The notes: generated by a model not told the origin, from the letters alone. A stretch of DNA of 64,000 bases from Sapria himalayana (GCA_029783825.1 JAREIK010002032.1:430318-494317), one strand, 5' to 3'; positions 1 to 13,491 are shown, numbered from the stretch's first letter. Numbers and translations are program-made.

Positions 1-1582
1 AATCTCTAAACTTCTAAACCCCGATGCCCCTAAATTCATAAACCTTTAAACTCATAAACCATAAATATATTTTAAATAATTTATAGAAATATTAATTACA
101 AAATAAATTATGAGTGACAAATATAATTTAAATTATATATTTTTTCAACAAAAAAATATATAAGCTTATAAAATGATTCAAAAACATAAAAAACATTATT
201 ATTTAGTAATAAATTTTACTTTGATTTTGAATCATTTTAATTTTTTTAATTATATTTTAATTTATATCTACATATTAATAATATTTTATTAATTTATTTT
301 TGATAATTGATATAATATTATCAATCAAATTGTTTATATTTAGTTTATGTTATAAATAAACTAAATATAAATATTAATTATAAAATAAATTATAAGTTAG
401 ACAAATATAATTTATATAAATTATTTTTCAACAAAAAAATATAGATAAACTTATTAAAAGAAGAATAAAATTTAAAACTAAAAATTATTATATAGTAATA
501 TATTTTACTTTATTTATGAATTAATGTAGGGTTTGTAATTATATTTTAATTGATATCTAACTTATTAATAAAAATTATTAATTTATTTTTTGATCATTAT
601 TAGAAAATTATCAATAAAAATTTGTATATTTAATTTAAATGATATATAAATTTAATAATTTAATAACTAAATATTGTATTCACTTTTGAAAAAAATTTTA
701 AAATTATTATATTTTCAAAGATTATAACCTTTGAACATGTGAAAAAACAAATAAAAATATTTTTTTTAATTATTACATTATTTAAAAAAAACCTATAAAT
801 CACTAAAGGCCTAAACACTTAAATCACTAAACTACAAAATCCCGATAGCCCTATATAAATAATGTTTTAAACGTGTATACCCTAAATAATAATTAATAAA
901 TCTCATTTTTTTATTTATTTCATTATAATTTAAAAAATTCATTTTGATTGTTTAGTTATATATATATATATATTAATTATAAAATAAATTATGAGTTAAA
1001 AATATAATTTATAAAAATTATTTTTCTTCAAAAATTTGATAAGCTTATAAAAAGAATAAAAATTTAAAACCAAATAATTATTATTAAGTAATATATTTTC
1101 TTTTGCTTTTGAATCACTTTAGGTTTTGATATTATATTTTAAGTAATATCAATCTTATTCATAATAAATTTTTAATTTATTTTTTGATAATTATTAGAAT
1201 ATCTATCAATAAAATTGTTTATATTGGATTTATATGATATAAAATTATTATGATTATTATAAATAAAAATTTATTCACTTTTAAAAAAATTTAAAAATTA
1301 TTATATTTTCAAAGGTTATAACCTTTGAAATATCAAAAAATAATAAATATAATTTTTTTTATTTTTTTTCTTAAATAAAAACTATAAACCACTAAAAGCA
1401 TACATAGTTAAATCAGTAAACTCCTAAACCTCATAATGCCGAAATACATTAACAATTAAACTTCTATATACTACTTAATAATTAATAAATCTAAATTTTA
1501 TTTCTATTTATTATAATTTTAAATATTCATTTTAATTATTTATTAGTTTATTTTTATAAAAATATTTATTACAAAATAAATT
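1..1582 (-). repeat. AT-rich ~600-bp satellite array, minus orientation
   Basis: Satellite monomers read on the minus strand: the telomere-like domain appears as CCCTAAA-type units (visible in the first 60 bases and near 800-860 and 1380-1450). Palindromic cores are centred at about 723 and 1318, 595 bp apart. The last monomer before 1582 has the subtype features (rc of 'tttaggagtttactgatttaac') seen just upstream of both hAT insertions in this window. There is no coding content. The block ends at an abrupt orientation switch at 1583-1594. Confidence 0.9.
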
Positions 1583-1594
1583 ATGAGCAGGCTA
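1583..1594 (+). mobile_element. 12-bp relic of the right end of a hAT element at an inversion junction
   Basis: The 12 bases ATGAGCAGGCTA lie between minus-orientation satellite (left) and plus-orientation satellite starting GCATTTAG (right). The right end of hAT copy 2 reads ATGAGCACCCCTA followed by GCATCGAG. The relic differs only by GG in place of CCC inside the end, and sits against the same target octamer. On the other strand it reads TAGcCTGCTCAT, close to the left TIR TAGGGCTGCTCAT. The satellite from 1595 shares private variants with the right flank of hAT copy 2 (see findings). The left junction may have used ATGAG microhomology, because minus-orientation satellite also reads 'aaattatgag' here. 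A chance match of so short a string is possible; the shared flank is what makes the reading credible. Confidence 0.6.
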
Positions 1595-2933
1595 GCATTT
1601 AGTGGTTTATAGGTTTTATTTAAAAAATAAAATAACAAAAAATTTATTTTTATTATTTTTTGATATTTTCAAAGGTTATAACCTTTCAAAATATAATAAT
1701 TTTTAAATTTTGTTCAAATGTAAATACACTATTTAATTATACTAATAATTAAATTTATATATTATATAAATTCAATATAAATAAATTTATTGATAAATAT
1801 TCTAATAATAATCAAAAAATAAATTAATAATCCATTATTAATAAGATAGATATTATTTAAAATATAATTACAAAACTTAAAATGATTCAGTAGCAAATAA
1901 AAATATACTATGATATAATAATTTTTTGTTTTTGAATTTTTTATTCTTTTAATAAGTTTATCTATATTTTTTTGATGAAAAATAATTTATATAAATTATA
2001 TTTGTCTAACTCATAATTTATTTTGTAATTAATATTTTTTATATAAATAAACAAATAAATAATTAAAATGAATATTTAAAATTATAATGAAAAAAATTGA
2101 GATTTATTATTTATTATTTAGGTATACTGTTTTAATTTAAATTAGATCTGTCTCACTTATAATTTTTTTTGTAATTAATATTTCTAAAAAAATAAACTGA
2201 TAAATAATTAAAATAAAAATTTAAAATTATACTAAATAAAAATTAAAATTAGATTTTAGATTTATTATTAATGTATACTAGTTTAATAGTTTAAAGATTT
2301 AGATGTTTTGTCGTTAGGAGTTTTGTGATTTATGTTTTTAGGCTTTTAGTAGTTTATAGGTTTTATATAAAAAAATAAAATAACATAAAGATTTTCTATA
2401 ATTTGTTATCATTTTCAGGGTTATAACCTTTGAAAATATTATAATATTTACAATTTTTTGAAATGGGAATACAATATTTAGTTTTAATAATATTTATAAT
2501 TATTATCTTATAAATTCAGTAGAAACAATTTTATTGATAGATAATATAATAATGATCAAAAATTAAATAAATAAACTATTAATAAAAAGAAAGATATTAA
2601 TAAAAAAATATTTACAAAACCCAAATTGATTCAAAATTAAAGTAAAATATATTACTGGATAATAATTTTTAATTTTTAAATTTCTACTTCTTTTATAAGC
2701 GTATATTTTTTTTATTAAAAATAAATTAATTAAATTATATTTGTCGCACTCATAGTTTATTTTGTATTATTTATTTATAGAAAAAAAACTAATAAATAAT
2801 TAAAATGAATATTTAAAATTATAATAAATAGAAATAAAAATTAGATTTATTAATTATTAAGTATTATATAGCAGTTTAATGGTTTATGTATTTAGGCATT
2901 ACGTGGTTTAGGAGTTTACTGATTTATTTTATT

Positions 2934-2963
2934 TATAATGATAAAATAAATTTATCATTATAA
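2934..2963. repeat. Perfect 13-bp inverted repeat with 4-bp loop inside a scrambled monomer
   Basis: TTATAATGATAAA (2934-2946) and its exact reverse complement (2951-2963) flank the loop ATAA. It sits where the monomer order breaks down: the telomere-like domain stops at about 2925, and short pieces of 'ctcataatttattt' and 'gaatatttaaaattataat' are then repeated out of order to about 3125. It probably marks a local fold-back rearrangement. In DNA this AT-rich, a chance inverted repeat is not excluded. Confidence 0.55.
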
Positions 2964-5900
2964 ATATTCAAATTACAATATTTATTTTGTAATTAACTCA
3001 TAATTTATTTTAAATTATATTTGTTTAACTCATAATTTATTTATTTTAAATATTATTTATATAAAATGAATATTTAAAATTATAATAAAATATAAATATT
3101 TTAAAATGAATATTTAAAATTATAATTTGAAAATATAAAAATTTTAAAACTTTTTTCAAAAGTGAATACAATATTTAGTTATAAAAATTATTAAATTTAT
3201 ATATCATATAAATTCAATATCAACATTTTTATTGATAAATATCTAATAATGATTAAAAAATAAATTAATAATATTTTATTAATAAGTTAGATATCAAATA
3301 AAATATAATTACAAAACCTAAAATGATTCAGAAACAAAGAAAAATATATTACTATATAATATTTTTTTGTTTTTAATTTTTTTCTTCTTTTATTAAGTTT
3401 ATCTATATTTTTTTGTTGAAAAATAATTTATATAAATTATAATTGTCTAACTCATAATTTATTTTGTAATTAATATTTATATAATAATAAACTAATAAAT
3501 AATTAAAATGAATATTTAAAATTATAATGAAAAAAATAAAAATGAGATTTATTGTTTTTTTTAGGATATATCTAATTAAAAAAATTATTTATTTAGGGTT
3601 TTCGAGATTTACAAGTTATTCATTTAAGTATTTAGGCAATTAATGATTTATATGTTTTATTTAAATAATGAAATAACAAATAAATTATTTGTAATATTTT
3701 TTAAAATTTTTAGAGATTATAACCTTTGAAAAGATAATAATTTTAAAATTTTTTAAAAATGTGAATATAATATTTACTAAAAATAATTATTATAACAATA
3801 TATAATATAAACTAAATATAAACAATTTTATTGATAAATATTATATCAATTATCAAAAAATAAATTAATAAATAGTTATTAATATGATAGATATAAATTA
3901 AAATTTAATTACAAAAACTAAAATGTTTAAAAATCAAAGTAAATTTATTACTAAATAAAAATTTTTGTTTTTTAGTTTTTGCCTCATTTTATAAGATTAT
4001 ATATTTTTTTGATAAAAAAAAATTATTTAAATTATATTTGTATTACTCATAATTTATTTTTGATGAAAAATAATTTCTATAAATTATATTTTTAACTCAT
4101 AATTTATTTTATAATTAATACATATATAGAAATAAAAAACTAAACAATCAAAATTAATTTTTTAATTTATAATGAAAACAAATAAAAATGAAATTTATTA
4201 ATTATTATTTAGGGAATACCGATTTAAAGGATTATCTATATAGGCGTATCGGGATTTTGTAGTTTAGTGATTTAATTGCTTAGGCATTTAGTGGTGTATA
4301 GGTTTTATTTAAACAATAGAATAAAAGAGAAAAAATAATTTTTTTTTATTTTTTCACATTTTCAAAGGTTATAACATTTGAAAATATTATAATTTTAAAA
4401 TTTTTTTCAAAAGTGAATACAATATTTAGTTATAATAATAATTATATTTATATATCACATAAATTCAATATAACTATTTTTATTCATAAATATTCTAATA
4501 ATGATAAAAAAATAACTTAATTATCTATTATTAATAAGATAGATATCAATTAAAATATAATTACAAAACATAAAATGATTCAGAAACAAAGCAAAATAGA
4601 ATACTATACAATAATTTTTTGTTTCGAATTTTTTTTTATTTTAAAAAGTTTATCTATAATTTTTTGTTGAAATATAATTTATATAAAGTATATTTGTGTA
4701 ACTCATAAATTATTTTGTTATTAATATTTATATAAAAATAAACAAATAAATAATTAAAATTAATATTTAAAATTATAATTAAAAAAATGAGATTTATTAT
4801 TTATTATTTAGGGTATACCGTTCTAATTTAAATTAGATATGTCTTACTAAGAATTCATTTTTTATTTATTATTTCTATAAAAACAAACTGAAAATTAATT
4901 AAAATAAAAATTTAAAATTATACTGAATAAAAATTAAAATGATATTTATGATTTATTATTAATGTATACTAGTTTAATGGTTTAAGTATTTAGAGGTTTT
5001 TTCTTTTAGGAATTTAGAGGTTTAGGTTTTTAGGCATTTAGTGGTTTATAGGTTTTATTTAATCAATAAAATAATAAAAAAAATTTGTAATTTTTTCTCA
5101 TTTTCTTAGGGTATAACGTTTGAAAATATAATAATATTTAAAATTTTTTGAAATGTGAATACAATATTTAGTTATAATAATATTAGTAATTATATATGAT
5201 ATAAATTCAATATAAATAATTTTATTTATAGATATTACAATAATAATCAAAAATTAAATTAATAAACTATTAATAATAAGATAGATATTAATTAAAAAAT
5301 TTTTACACAACCCAAATTGATTCAAAATTAAAGTAAAATATATTACTGGATAAAAATTTTTAATTTTTAAATTTTTACTTCTTTTATAAGCATTTATATT
5401 TTTTTTGATTAAAAATAATTTATTTAAATTATATTTGTCGCACTCATAATTTATTTTGTAATAAATATTTCTATAAAAATAAAATAATAAATAATTAAAA
5501 TGAATATTTAAAACAATAATAAATAGAAATTAAGAGTAGATTTATTAATTATTATGTATTATATAGCAGTTTAATGGTTTATGTATTAATGTATTACGGG
5601 GTTTAGGTGTTTACTGATTTAATTGTGTATGCATTTAGTGGTTTATAGGTTTTATTTAAAAAATAAAATAACAAAACATTTATTTTTATTATTTTTTGAT
5701 ATTTTAAAAGGTTATAACCTTTTAAAATAAAATAATTTTTAGATTTTTTTCAAAAGTAAATTCAATATTTAGTTATAATATCATTATATTTATATATCAT
5801 ATAAATTCAACATAAATAATTTTAGTGATAAATATTCTAATAATGATCAAAAAATAAATTAATAATCTATTATTAATAAGATAGATATCAATTAAAATAT

Positions 5901-8900
5901 AATTACAAAACATAAAATGATTCATAAGCAAAGCAAAATATATTACTATATAATAATTTTTTGCTTTAAAATTTTTTTTTCTTTTAAAAAGTTTATCTAT
6001 AATTTTTTGATGAAAAACAATTTATATAAATTATATTTGTTTAACTATATTTATTTTGTAATTAATATTTATATATAAATAAACAAATTAATAATTAAAA
6101 TATATATTTAATATTATAATGAAAAAAATAAAAATAAAAATTATTATTTATTATTTAGGATATACATTTTTAAAAAAATTATATATTTAGGGTTTTCGTG
6201 ATTTAGGCATTTAATAGTTTATAGGTTTTATTCAAACAATGAAATAACAAAAAAAAACTTTTGATATTTTTTCAAATTTTCAAAGGTTATAACATTTGAA
6301 AATATAATAATTTTAAATTTTTTAAAAATGTGAATACGATATTTACTAATAATAAATATTATAACTATATATAATATAAATTAAATATAAACAATTTTAT
6401 TGATAGATATTATACCAATTATCAAAAAATAAATTAATAAACTATTATTAATATGATAGATATAAATTAAAATATAATTTAAAAACCTAAAATGATTAAA
6501 AATCAAAGTAAAATTTATTACTAAATAATAAATTTTTTTAGTTTTTGTATCATTTTATAAGCTTATATTTTTTTTTGAAAAAAAATATATTATTTAAATT
6601 ATATTTGTATCACACATAATTTATTTTGTAATTAATATTTCAATAAATTATTTAAATTATATTTAAGGTTTACGATTTAAAGGTTTAAGTATTTAGGGGC
6701 ATCGGAGTTTAAGAGTTTAGATATTTATATATTTATGCATTTAATGGATTATAAGTTTTGTTTAAACGAATATAATATAACAAAAACTTTATTTTTGTTA
6801 TTTTTTCACATTTTTGAAGGTTATAAAATTTGAAAATATAACAATTTTTAAATTTCTTTTATATGTGAATACTATATTTAGTTATGATAATCTTAATAAT
6901 TATATATCATGTAAATTCAATATAAACAATTATATTGAAATATATTATATTAATGATCAAAAAATAAATTAATAAACTATTATTAATAAGATAGATATTA
7001 TTTTAAATATATTTGCAAACCATAAATTTATTCAAAATCAAAATAAAATATATTAATAAATAATACTTTCTTTGATGTTTTGCTTCTTTTTATAAGTTTA
7101 TTTTTTTTTGTTTTTAAAAGTAAATTATTTAAATTATATTTGTCTTCCTCATAATTTATTTTTAATTTATAATTCTATAAAAATAAAATAATAAATAATT
7201 AAAATCAATATTTAAAATTATAATGAATACAAATAAAATAGAGATTTATTATTTATTATTCAGGATATACAAGTTTAATGGTTTAAGTATTTAGGTGTTT
7301 TGGGGTTTAGTGATTTAAGTCTTTTGGACTATAGTAAGAATATAGTTTTTATTTAAAGAATAAAAAAATAAAAAATTTAATTTTTTGATTTTTTTTTAAA
7401 TTTTTGAAGGTTATAACCTTTGAAAATATAATAATTTTTAATTTTTTTAAATGTGAATATAACATTCAGTAATAATAAAATTTAATAATTATATATAATG
7501 TAAACTCAATATAAATAATTTTATTAATAGATATTATAATAATGATTAATAAAAAATTAATAAACTATTATTAATAAAAATGATATTAATTAAAATATAA
7601 TTGCAAAATCTAAAATAATTCAAAATAAAAATAAAATATATTACTATAATTTAATAAATTTTTGTTTTTAAAATTTTGCCTCTTTTTATAAGGATATATA
7701 TTTTTTTTGATGAAAAATAAATTATTTAAATTAGATCTGTCTCACTAATAATTTATTTTGTAACTAATATACTATAAAAATAAACTGATAAATAATTAAA
7801 ATAAAAATTTAAAATTATACTTAATAAAAATTAAATTTAGATTTATGATTTTTTATAAATGTACACCTGTTTAATGGTTTAAGTATTTAGATGTTTTGTC
7901 CTTTAGGAGTTTAGCGATTTATTTTTTTAGGCATTTAGTGGTTTATAGGTTTTATTTAAACAATAAAATAATAAAAAAAATTGTAATTTTTTCTCATTTT
8001 CATAGGTTATAACCTTTGAAAATATAATAATATTTAAATTTTTTGAAATGTGAATACAAAATTTAATTATAATAATATTAATAATTATATATCATATAAA
8101 TTCAATATAAACAATTTTATTGATAGATAATATACTTATGATCAAAATTTAAATTAATAAACTATTAATAAAAAGATTGATATTAATTAAAAAAAATTTA
8201 CAAAACCCAAATTGATTCAAAATTAAAGTAAAATATATACCTGGTTAATAATTTTAAATTTTTAAATTTTCACTTCTTTTATAAGAATATATATTTTTTT
8301 GATTAAAAATAAATTAATTAAAATATATATGTAGCTCTCATAAATTAATTTGTAATAAATATTTCTATAAAAATAAACTAATAAATAATTAAAATGAATA
8401 TTTAAAATTTTAATAAATAGAAAACAAAATTAGATTTATTAATTATTATGTAGTATATAGCGGTTTAATTGTTTATTAATTTAGGCATTATGAGGTTTAG
8501 GAGTGTACTGATTTAACTGTGTATGCATTTAGTGGTTTATAGGTTTTATTAAAAATATAAAATAATAAATATTTATTTTTATTTATTTTTTGATATTTTC
8601 AAAGGTTATAACCTTTTAAAATATAATAATTATTAAATTTTTTTTTAAATTCGAATACAATATTTAGTTATAATAATCATTATATTTATATATCATATAA
8701 ATTCAATATAAACAATTTTATTGATAAATATTCTAATAATGATCAAAAAATAAATTAATAATCTATAATTAATAAGATAGATATCAATTAAAATATAATT
8801 ACAAAACCTAAAATGATTCAGAAGAAATGCAAAAATATTACTATATAATAATTTTTTGATTTGAAATTTTTTTTTCTTTTAAAAAGTTTAACAATAATTT

Positions 8901-9837
8901 TTTGAATTAAAAATAATTTATATAAATTATATTTGTATAACTCAATTTATTTTGTAATTAATATTTACATATAAATAAACAAATAAATAAATAAAATGAG
9001 ATTTATTATTTATTATTTAGGGATACCAGTTTAATTTAAATTAGATCTGTCTCACTAATAATTTATTTTGTTATTTATATTTCTATAAAATAAATTGATA
9101 AATAATTAAAATAAAAATTTAAAATTATACTGAATAAAAATTAAAATGAGATTTATGATTTATTATTAATTTATACAAGTTTAATAATTTAAGTATTTAG
9201 AGGTTTTTTTTCGTTAGCAGTTTACGATTTATGTTTTTAGGCTTTTAGTGGTTTATAGGTTTTTTTTAAATAAATAAAATAACAAAAAAAATTTCTATAA
9301 TTTTTTATCATTTTCATAGGTTATTACATTTCAAAATATAATAATATTTAAAAATTTTTGAAATTTTAATACAATATTTTGTTATAATAATATTAATAAT
9401 TATATATCAATAAATTTAATATAAATAATTTTATTGATAGATATTATAATAATGATCATAATTAAATTTATAAACTATTAATATTAAGATAAATATTAAT
9501 TAAAAAATATTTACAAAAGTAAAATTGATTCAAAATTAAAGTAACTTATATTACTTGATAATAATTTTTAATTTTAAAATTTATACTTCTTTTATAAGCA
9601 TATATTTTTATTAGATAAATAATATATTATTTAAATTATATTTGTCCAACTCATAATTTATTTTGATATAAATATTTCTAAATAAATACACTAATAAATA
9701 ATTAAAATGAATATTTAAAAATATAATAAATATCAATAAAAAATAGATTTATTAATAATTAAGTAGTATTTAGTGGTTTAATGGTTTATGTATTTAGGCA
9801 TTACGGGATTTAGGAGTTTACTGATTTAACTTTATGT

Positions 9838-9845
9838 GCACCCAG
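9838..9845. repeat. Left target-site octamer of hAT copy 1 (GCACCCAG)
   Basis: The eight bases before the element are GCACCCAG; the eight after it are GCATTTAG, which is the normal satellite sequence here. Only GCA and AG agree, so the duplication has diverged (TTT to CCC). The same GCACCCAG precedes hAT copy 2, so the change predates the block duplication. Confidence 0.6.
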
Positions 9846-9863
9846 TAGGGCTGCTCATGGGAC
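9846..9863 (+). repeat. Left terminal inverted repeat of hAT copy 1
   Basis: TAGGGCTGCTCATGGGAC. It pairs with 13492-13509 at 16 of 18 positions. The element boundary is set at TAGGG because the right end closes with CCCTA and is followed directly by the target octamer. Confidence 0.88.
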
Positions 9864-10442
9864 TCGGAGATTCAGGAGCCGACCTTAAGTTTTGTCCCGA
9901 AAGAATAGGGACCGAGAAAAATCCATTGACTTTGACTTTTCTCGTCTAGTTCTATCATATATTTTTTTTTCGGGATGGTTCTGAATCTTTAGCAATATCC
10001 ATCCCGAGAACTATCCCATCCTAAAAAACATATACTATAACCATATATATATATATATATATAATATAACATGAAGATTCCACCAATTTCGCTACAGCCC
10101 ATCCAATTCTGACGCACCTATTGCTGTTCCGATGAGTTCCAGGCCACCTCATGCCATTCCAGCCATGTTTAGTTATGTCCAGCCCTTATCCGTCGGACTT
10201 CTGGTTGCCTCCACCATGTCTCAGATGCCACCTGCCTTTTGGTTTGTTTTTTTGATGAGAATTGAGTGATTAATTATTATTATTATGTGTCTCAGTCATT
10301 TTTGTTGAGTATTGGTTGTGGTGCTGTGTTTGGGCCGAATGAGTGGGCTAAATGTGTTACAGTCAATTTTGTAGAGCTTGCTTGTTTTAAATATTTATAT
10401 GTATTTATGCTAAACATATCATATTAATTAATGGAAATGCAG

Positions 10443-12699
10443 ATGGCACAATCCAGCAGTAAACAAATAAATACAATAAATTGAAGATGATCACATCTCA
10501 AATGATCAAAGTACTGGTAAATCCAATCATCAGCCTTTCATGAAACCTCCTATTGTATGACAGTTTCTTCAATTCCAATTGTAAAAGAAAGTCAAGGTAA
10601 ATGAACCTCAAGCTCATAAAAAGTATAAGTCTACTGTTTGGGAAACTTATGAGATATCTGTTGATTCAGAGGGAAATGAAACTGGTAGGGCAGCTTGTAT
10701 ATATTGTAGGAAAGAATACTTGGCAAAGAGTGATCAAGCTACTTTGGGTTTTTGAAAATACTTGAGAAAGACTGGTAGGAAATTTCCACCCAAAAAAAGA
10801 ATTAATAGAAGCTCACAAAGGTAAAGACAATCTAAATCATTGTTGAGTTTCAATAAAGGTACTAGTTCACAGGATAACAAATTAACTTGTTGGCAATTTG
10901 ATCAATAACTAGTTAGGGAGGCTTTAGTGAAAATGATCATAAAAGATGAATTGCCTTTTTGTTTTGTTGAGAGGGATGAGTTTAAGGAGTTTTGTGAAGT
11001 TAGTGTGCCTCAATTTAAAATTCCATCTAGGCACTCTATATTGAGGGATTATTTTTCTTTGTTTGTGAAAAAAAATAAGAAATTATTTGATAGCATATCA
11101 TCTCATTGTTGTAGAGTTTCAATGACTATAGACACATGGACTAGCATTCAAAATTTTTCTTATATATATTTGACTGTTCATTCCATTGATTCTCAATGGA
11201 ATATGCATAAAAGGCTTTTGAACTTTGGTGTAATTATAAGTCATTCTGGAGTTAATATTAGAAATGCTATTGAGTTTTGCATGAATGAATGGGGTTTGAG
11301 AAAGTTGATGTGCTTTAGTGTTGACAATGGGTCAAATAATGATGTTGCAGTTGAACAATTGAAAAAAATGCTTGTGAATAAAAGTGTTGTACCTTTGAGA
11401 GGCGAGCATTTTCATATGAGATGTTGTGCTCATATCCTAAACTTAATTGTCAGAGATGGCATTGCAGTAGAAAGGTTGCTATTCAAAAAATTAGAGGTGT
11501 GTTGAAATATGTGAGGAGCAGTCCTAAAAGATTAGATATGTTTAAGTTATGTGTTGAAGAAGAAAACTTCACAAATGGATCTTCATTGAAATTAGATTGT
11601 CCTACATGATGGAATTCAACTTATTTGATGATACAAACTGATATAAAATATCAAAAAGAATTTAATAAGTTGGAGGACAAAGACAAAAGGTTTTTGAAGG
11701 AGTTTGGTTCAACCGTTCCAACTGAGAGATACTGAAGAAACGCCAAAATTTTGGCTCATTTCTTGAAAACATTTTACGATGTAACTTGTAAATTTTCTGG
11801 CTCATAATATTCTACCTCTAGTGTTTATTTTCCTGAGATTATTCGAATTTTGAAAAAAATTGAGCTTTGGGAAAATTGTGAGATACATTGGTGTCTGAAA
11901 TGGGTATGAAAATGAGGCATATATTCAACAAATATTGGGTTTCTCTTCAGTAAACAAATATTATGCTTTTTATAGCAGTAGTGTTGGATCCTAGATATAA
12001 GCTCAAATATCTCAAGGTTAATTACACTTAGCATTATGGTCAGGAATTGGCTAAAAATTTGTTGAAAATCGTTATAAATGCTTTAAATAAGAAGATGGAT
12101 GATTATAAAGATTTAAAAGAAGATGAATTAAAAAAAGATGATTTCTCTTCTATTGTGTTGAAGAAAAATGATGATTTCTTTGATGGTAGTGATACTTTTT
12201 TGATGATTTTTTTGTTGAATTGGAGAAAGAACAAGAAGTTGTAGCTTTTGAAGAGTTGGATAGGTACATGGACGACAACCTTGAAAAAAATAGAATTGAT
12301 TTTGATCTTCTAAACTAGTGGAAGGTTAATGAGGTTAGGTATCCTTCTTTGGCAAATGTAGCAAGGGATGTATTTACGAATCTACATTTAGCAATGGGGG
12401 AAGAACTTTAGATAAATTTAGGAGTTCTTTAACACCTATTACAGCTGAAGTTTTCATATATCTACAAGATTGGTTGAGAAGCTCAAACAAACCTATTGAA
12501 ATTGAAGAATTAGTTCAAGCCCTTGATGATAATGAATCAAGTTAGTATACAAATCTTGTAAATTTTAATTTCACTTTTACTTATTTTATTCATTCAATTT
12601 AATTAAAATATGGTTCTATTACAATTTTCAGAGGGGTCTCAAGATCCAAATATTCTTCCAAATATAGTTGGCCAACTAAATTTGGAATGGGTGTATTAA
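10443..12699 (+). pseudogene. hAT transposase (BED zinc finger and hATC dimerisation domain), broken, copy 1
   Basis: The ancestral product is the nuclear hAT transposase that cuts and joins the element ends. The start ATG at 10443 (reading MAQSSSK) follows an acceptor-like 'atgcag' and corresponds to 38593 in copy 2. Order of parts: a BED zinc finger (about 10620-10790; VWETYE, then AACIYC) whose usual His is Tyr and whose last Cys is Gly; the RNase-H-like core, open from 10927 to 11505, with first acidic residue in TIDTWTS (Asp codon 11131) and second in SVDNGSNND (Asp 11323), then RCCAHILNLIV; and the hATC region (about 12250-12530), whose ends are recognisable (LDRYMDDN, RTLDKFRSSL, LQDWLR). 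Breaks: +1 shift near 10465, TGA at 10753 (Trp expected), TAA at 10906 (Gln CAA in copy 2), frameshift near 11470, TGA at 11607, TAG at 12316 (second Trp of the WW motif intact in copy 2), and a deletion of about 30 bp near 12372 that removes most of the segment before the expected third acidic residue. The gene ends at TAA 12697 after an intron. Confidence 0.93.
12541..12631 (+). other. Intron near the 3' end of the copy 1 transposase gene
   Basis: Donor GTTAGT at 12541 and acceptor TTTTCAG ending at 12631 bound 91 bp of T-rich sequence. Splicing joins GAATCAA to AGGGGTCTC in frame and adds a short last exon reading GSQDPNILP and ending LEWVY before TAA. Copy 2 has an intron of identical length at the same place, which supports the call. 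Confidence 0.75.
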
Positions 12700-13491
12700 A
12701 TTTTATATGATAATATTTTGTTTTTTTATTACTCTTTCATCTTAGAAATTTATGTCTACTTGATTAACACGTTTTCATCTTTGGTTTTCCTTCTACAGTG
12801 GAAGAATAAAAGGGATGAGTTGTAGAAGAGATAATTAATTGGGTTTGGATTTTTGTTGCTGTTCCAGGACGGACCTTTGAATTGATTATTATCATGGTTG
12901 TTATTAGTTGTATTTTTTTTGTTATATTAAGCTGCCTAATTTTAGCAATATCTTAAGTAGTAATTGATGCTATCAATGTTTGTGGTCATCTTTAGCTATT
13001 CCTTAATATTTTAAGTAATTGTTTAAAAATGTAGTATTGCTATTAATGTTAACTTTCGCTCGGCTGAACAAAGCCAACTTGTTAAAAAACAAAGAACAAA
13101 ATTTAGCACACAACTCGGTCCTGTTCTATTTAATCTTTCTATCCTTTTCTGCACATCAAAGCTTTTGACAAGGTAATGGAACTCGTTTGCGGTATTCAGC
13201 CTAATTAACAAAACAAAATTGGCCCAATTTGAGTTTGAAAGATACATAACTAAGGAAAGATAAATGGTACAACAAAAGGTTTCGACATGAAATAACTTGG
13301 CCGGTTTGAAGAAAATAAATAGAAAAAAATGGCCGAACTCCGTTCCATCCCGGAACCGTTTTCTCCTACCCAAAATTCCTGATCTCCCTTCCATCCCAAT
13401 ATTTTCAACCTATGGAACGGGTCAAGATCTTCAAAAAAAAATCTCTGAACTATGGGAAGGGACTAGAGATTTGTAATCTCCATCTCATACC
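12700..13491 (+). other. 3' non-coding part of hAT copy 1
   Basis: The sequence after the transposase stop is AT-rich to about 13050, then increasingly G+C-rich towards the end, with subterminal motifs such as 'catcccggaacc' and 'ggaacgggtc'. A minus-strand open frame at 13023-13394 falls in this region. It has a diverged counterpart in copy 2 but no domain I recognise, so I treat it as chance. Confidence 0.7.

Larger units (their letters stand above)
1595..9845 (+). repeat. AT-rich satellite array, plus orientation (left of hAT copy 1)
   Basis: Plus-orientation monomers with palindromic cores centred at about 1678, 2423, 3718, 4371, 5113, 5714, 6289, 6823, 7413, 8009, 8608 and 9323. Long spacings (745, 742, 715) belong to monomers with an internal duplication of the 'ctcactaataatttatttt' segment; short ones (534-601) are basic monomers. 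The gap 2423-3718 contains a scrambled monomer (about 2900-3130) that lacks the core. The succession of subtypes from about 5800 to 9845 is repeated at 32230-38000. Open reading frames are short and unrelated to each other; nothing here looks coding. Confidence 0.92.

Noticed and set aside
11825..12034. Minus-strand open frames over the transposase genes (also 39994-40182, 40227-40577, 40331-40522, 40492-40674)
   Set aside because: They are antisense shadows of the hAT transposase coding region, whose plus-strand motifs are unmistakable.
13023..13394. Minus-strand frame of 123 codons near the right end of hAT copy 1, with counterpart 41176-41583
   Set aside because: Present in both copies only because the elements are paralogous. 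The two frames differ in length, show no domain, and overlap the 3' non-coding and subterminal region.
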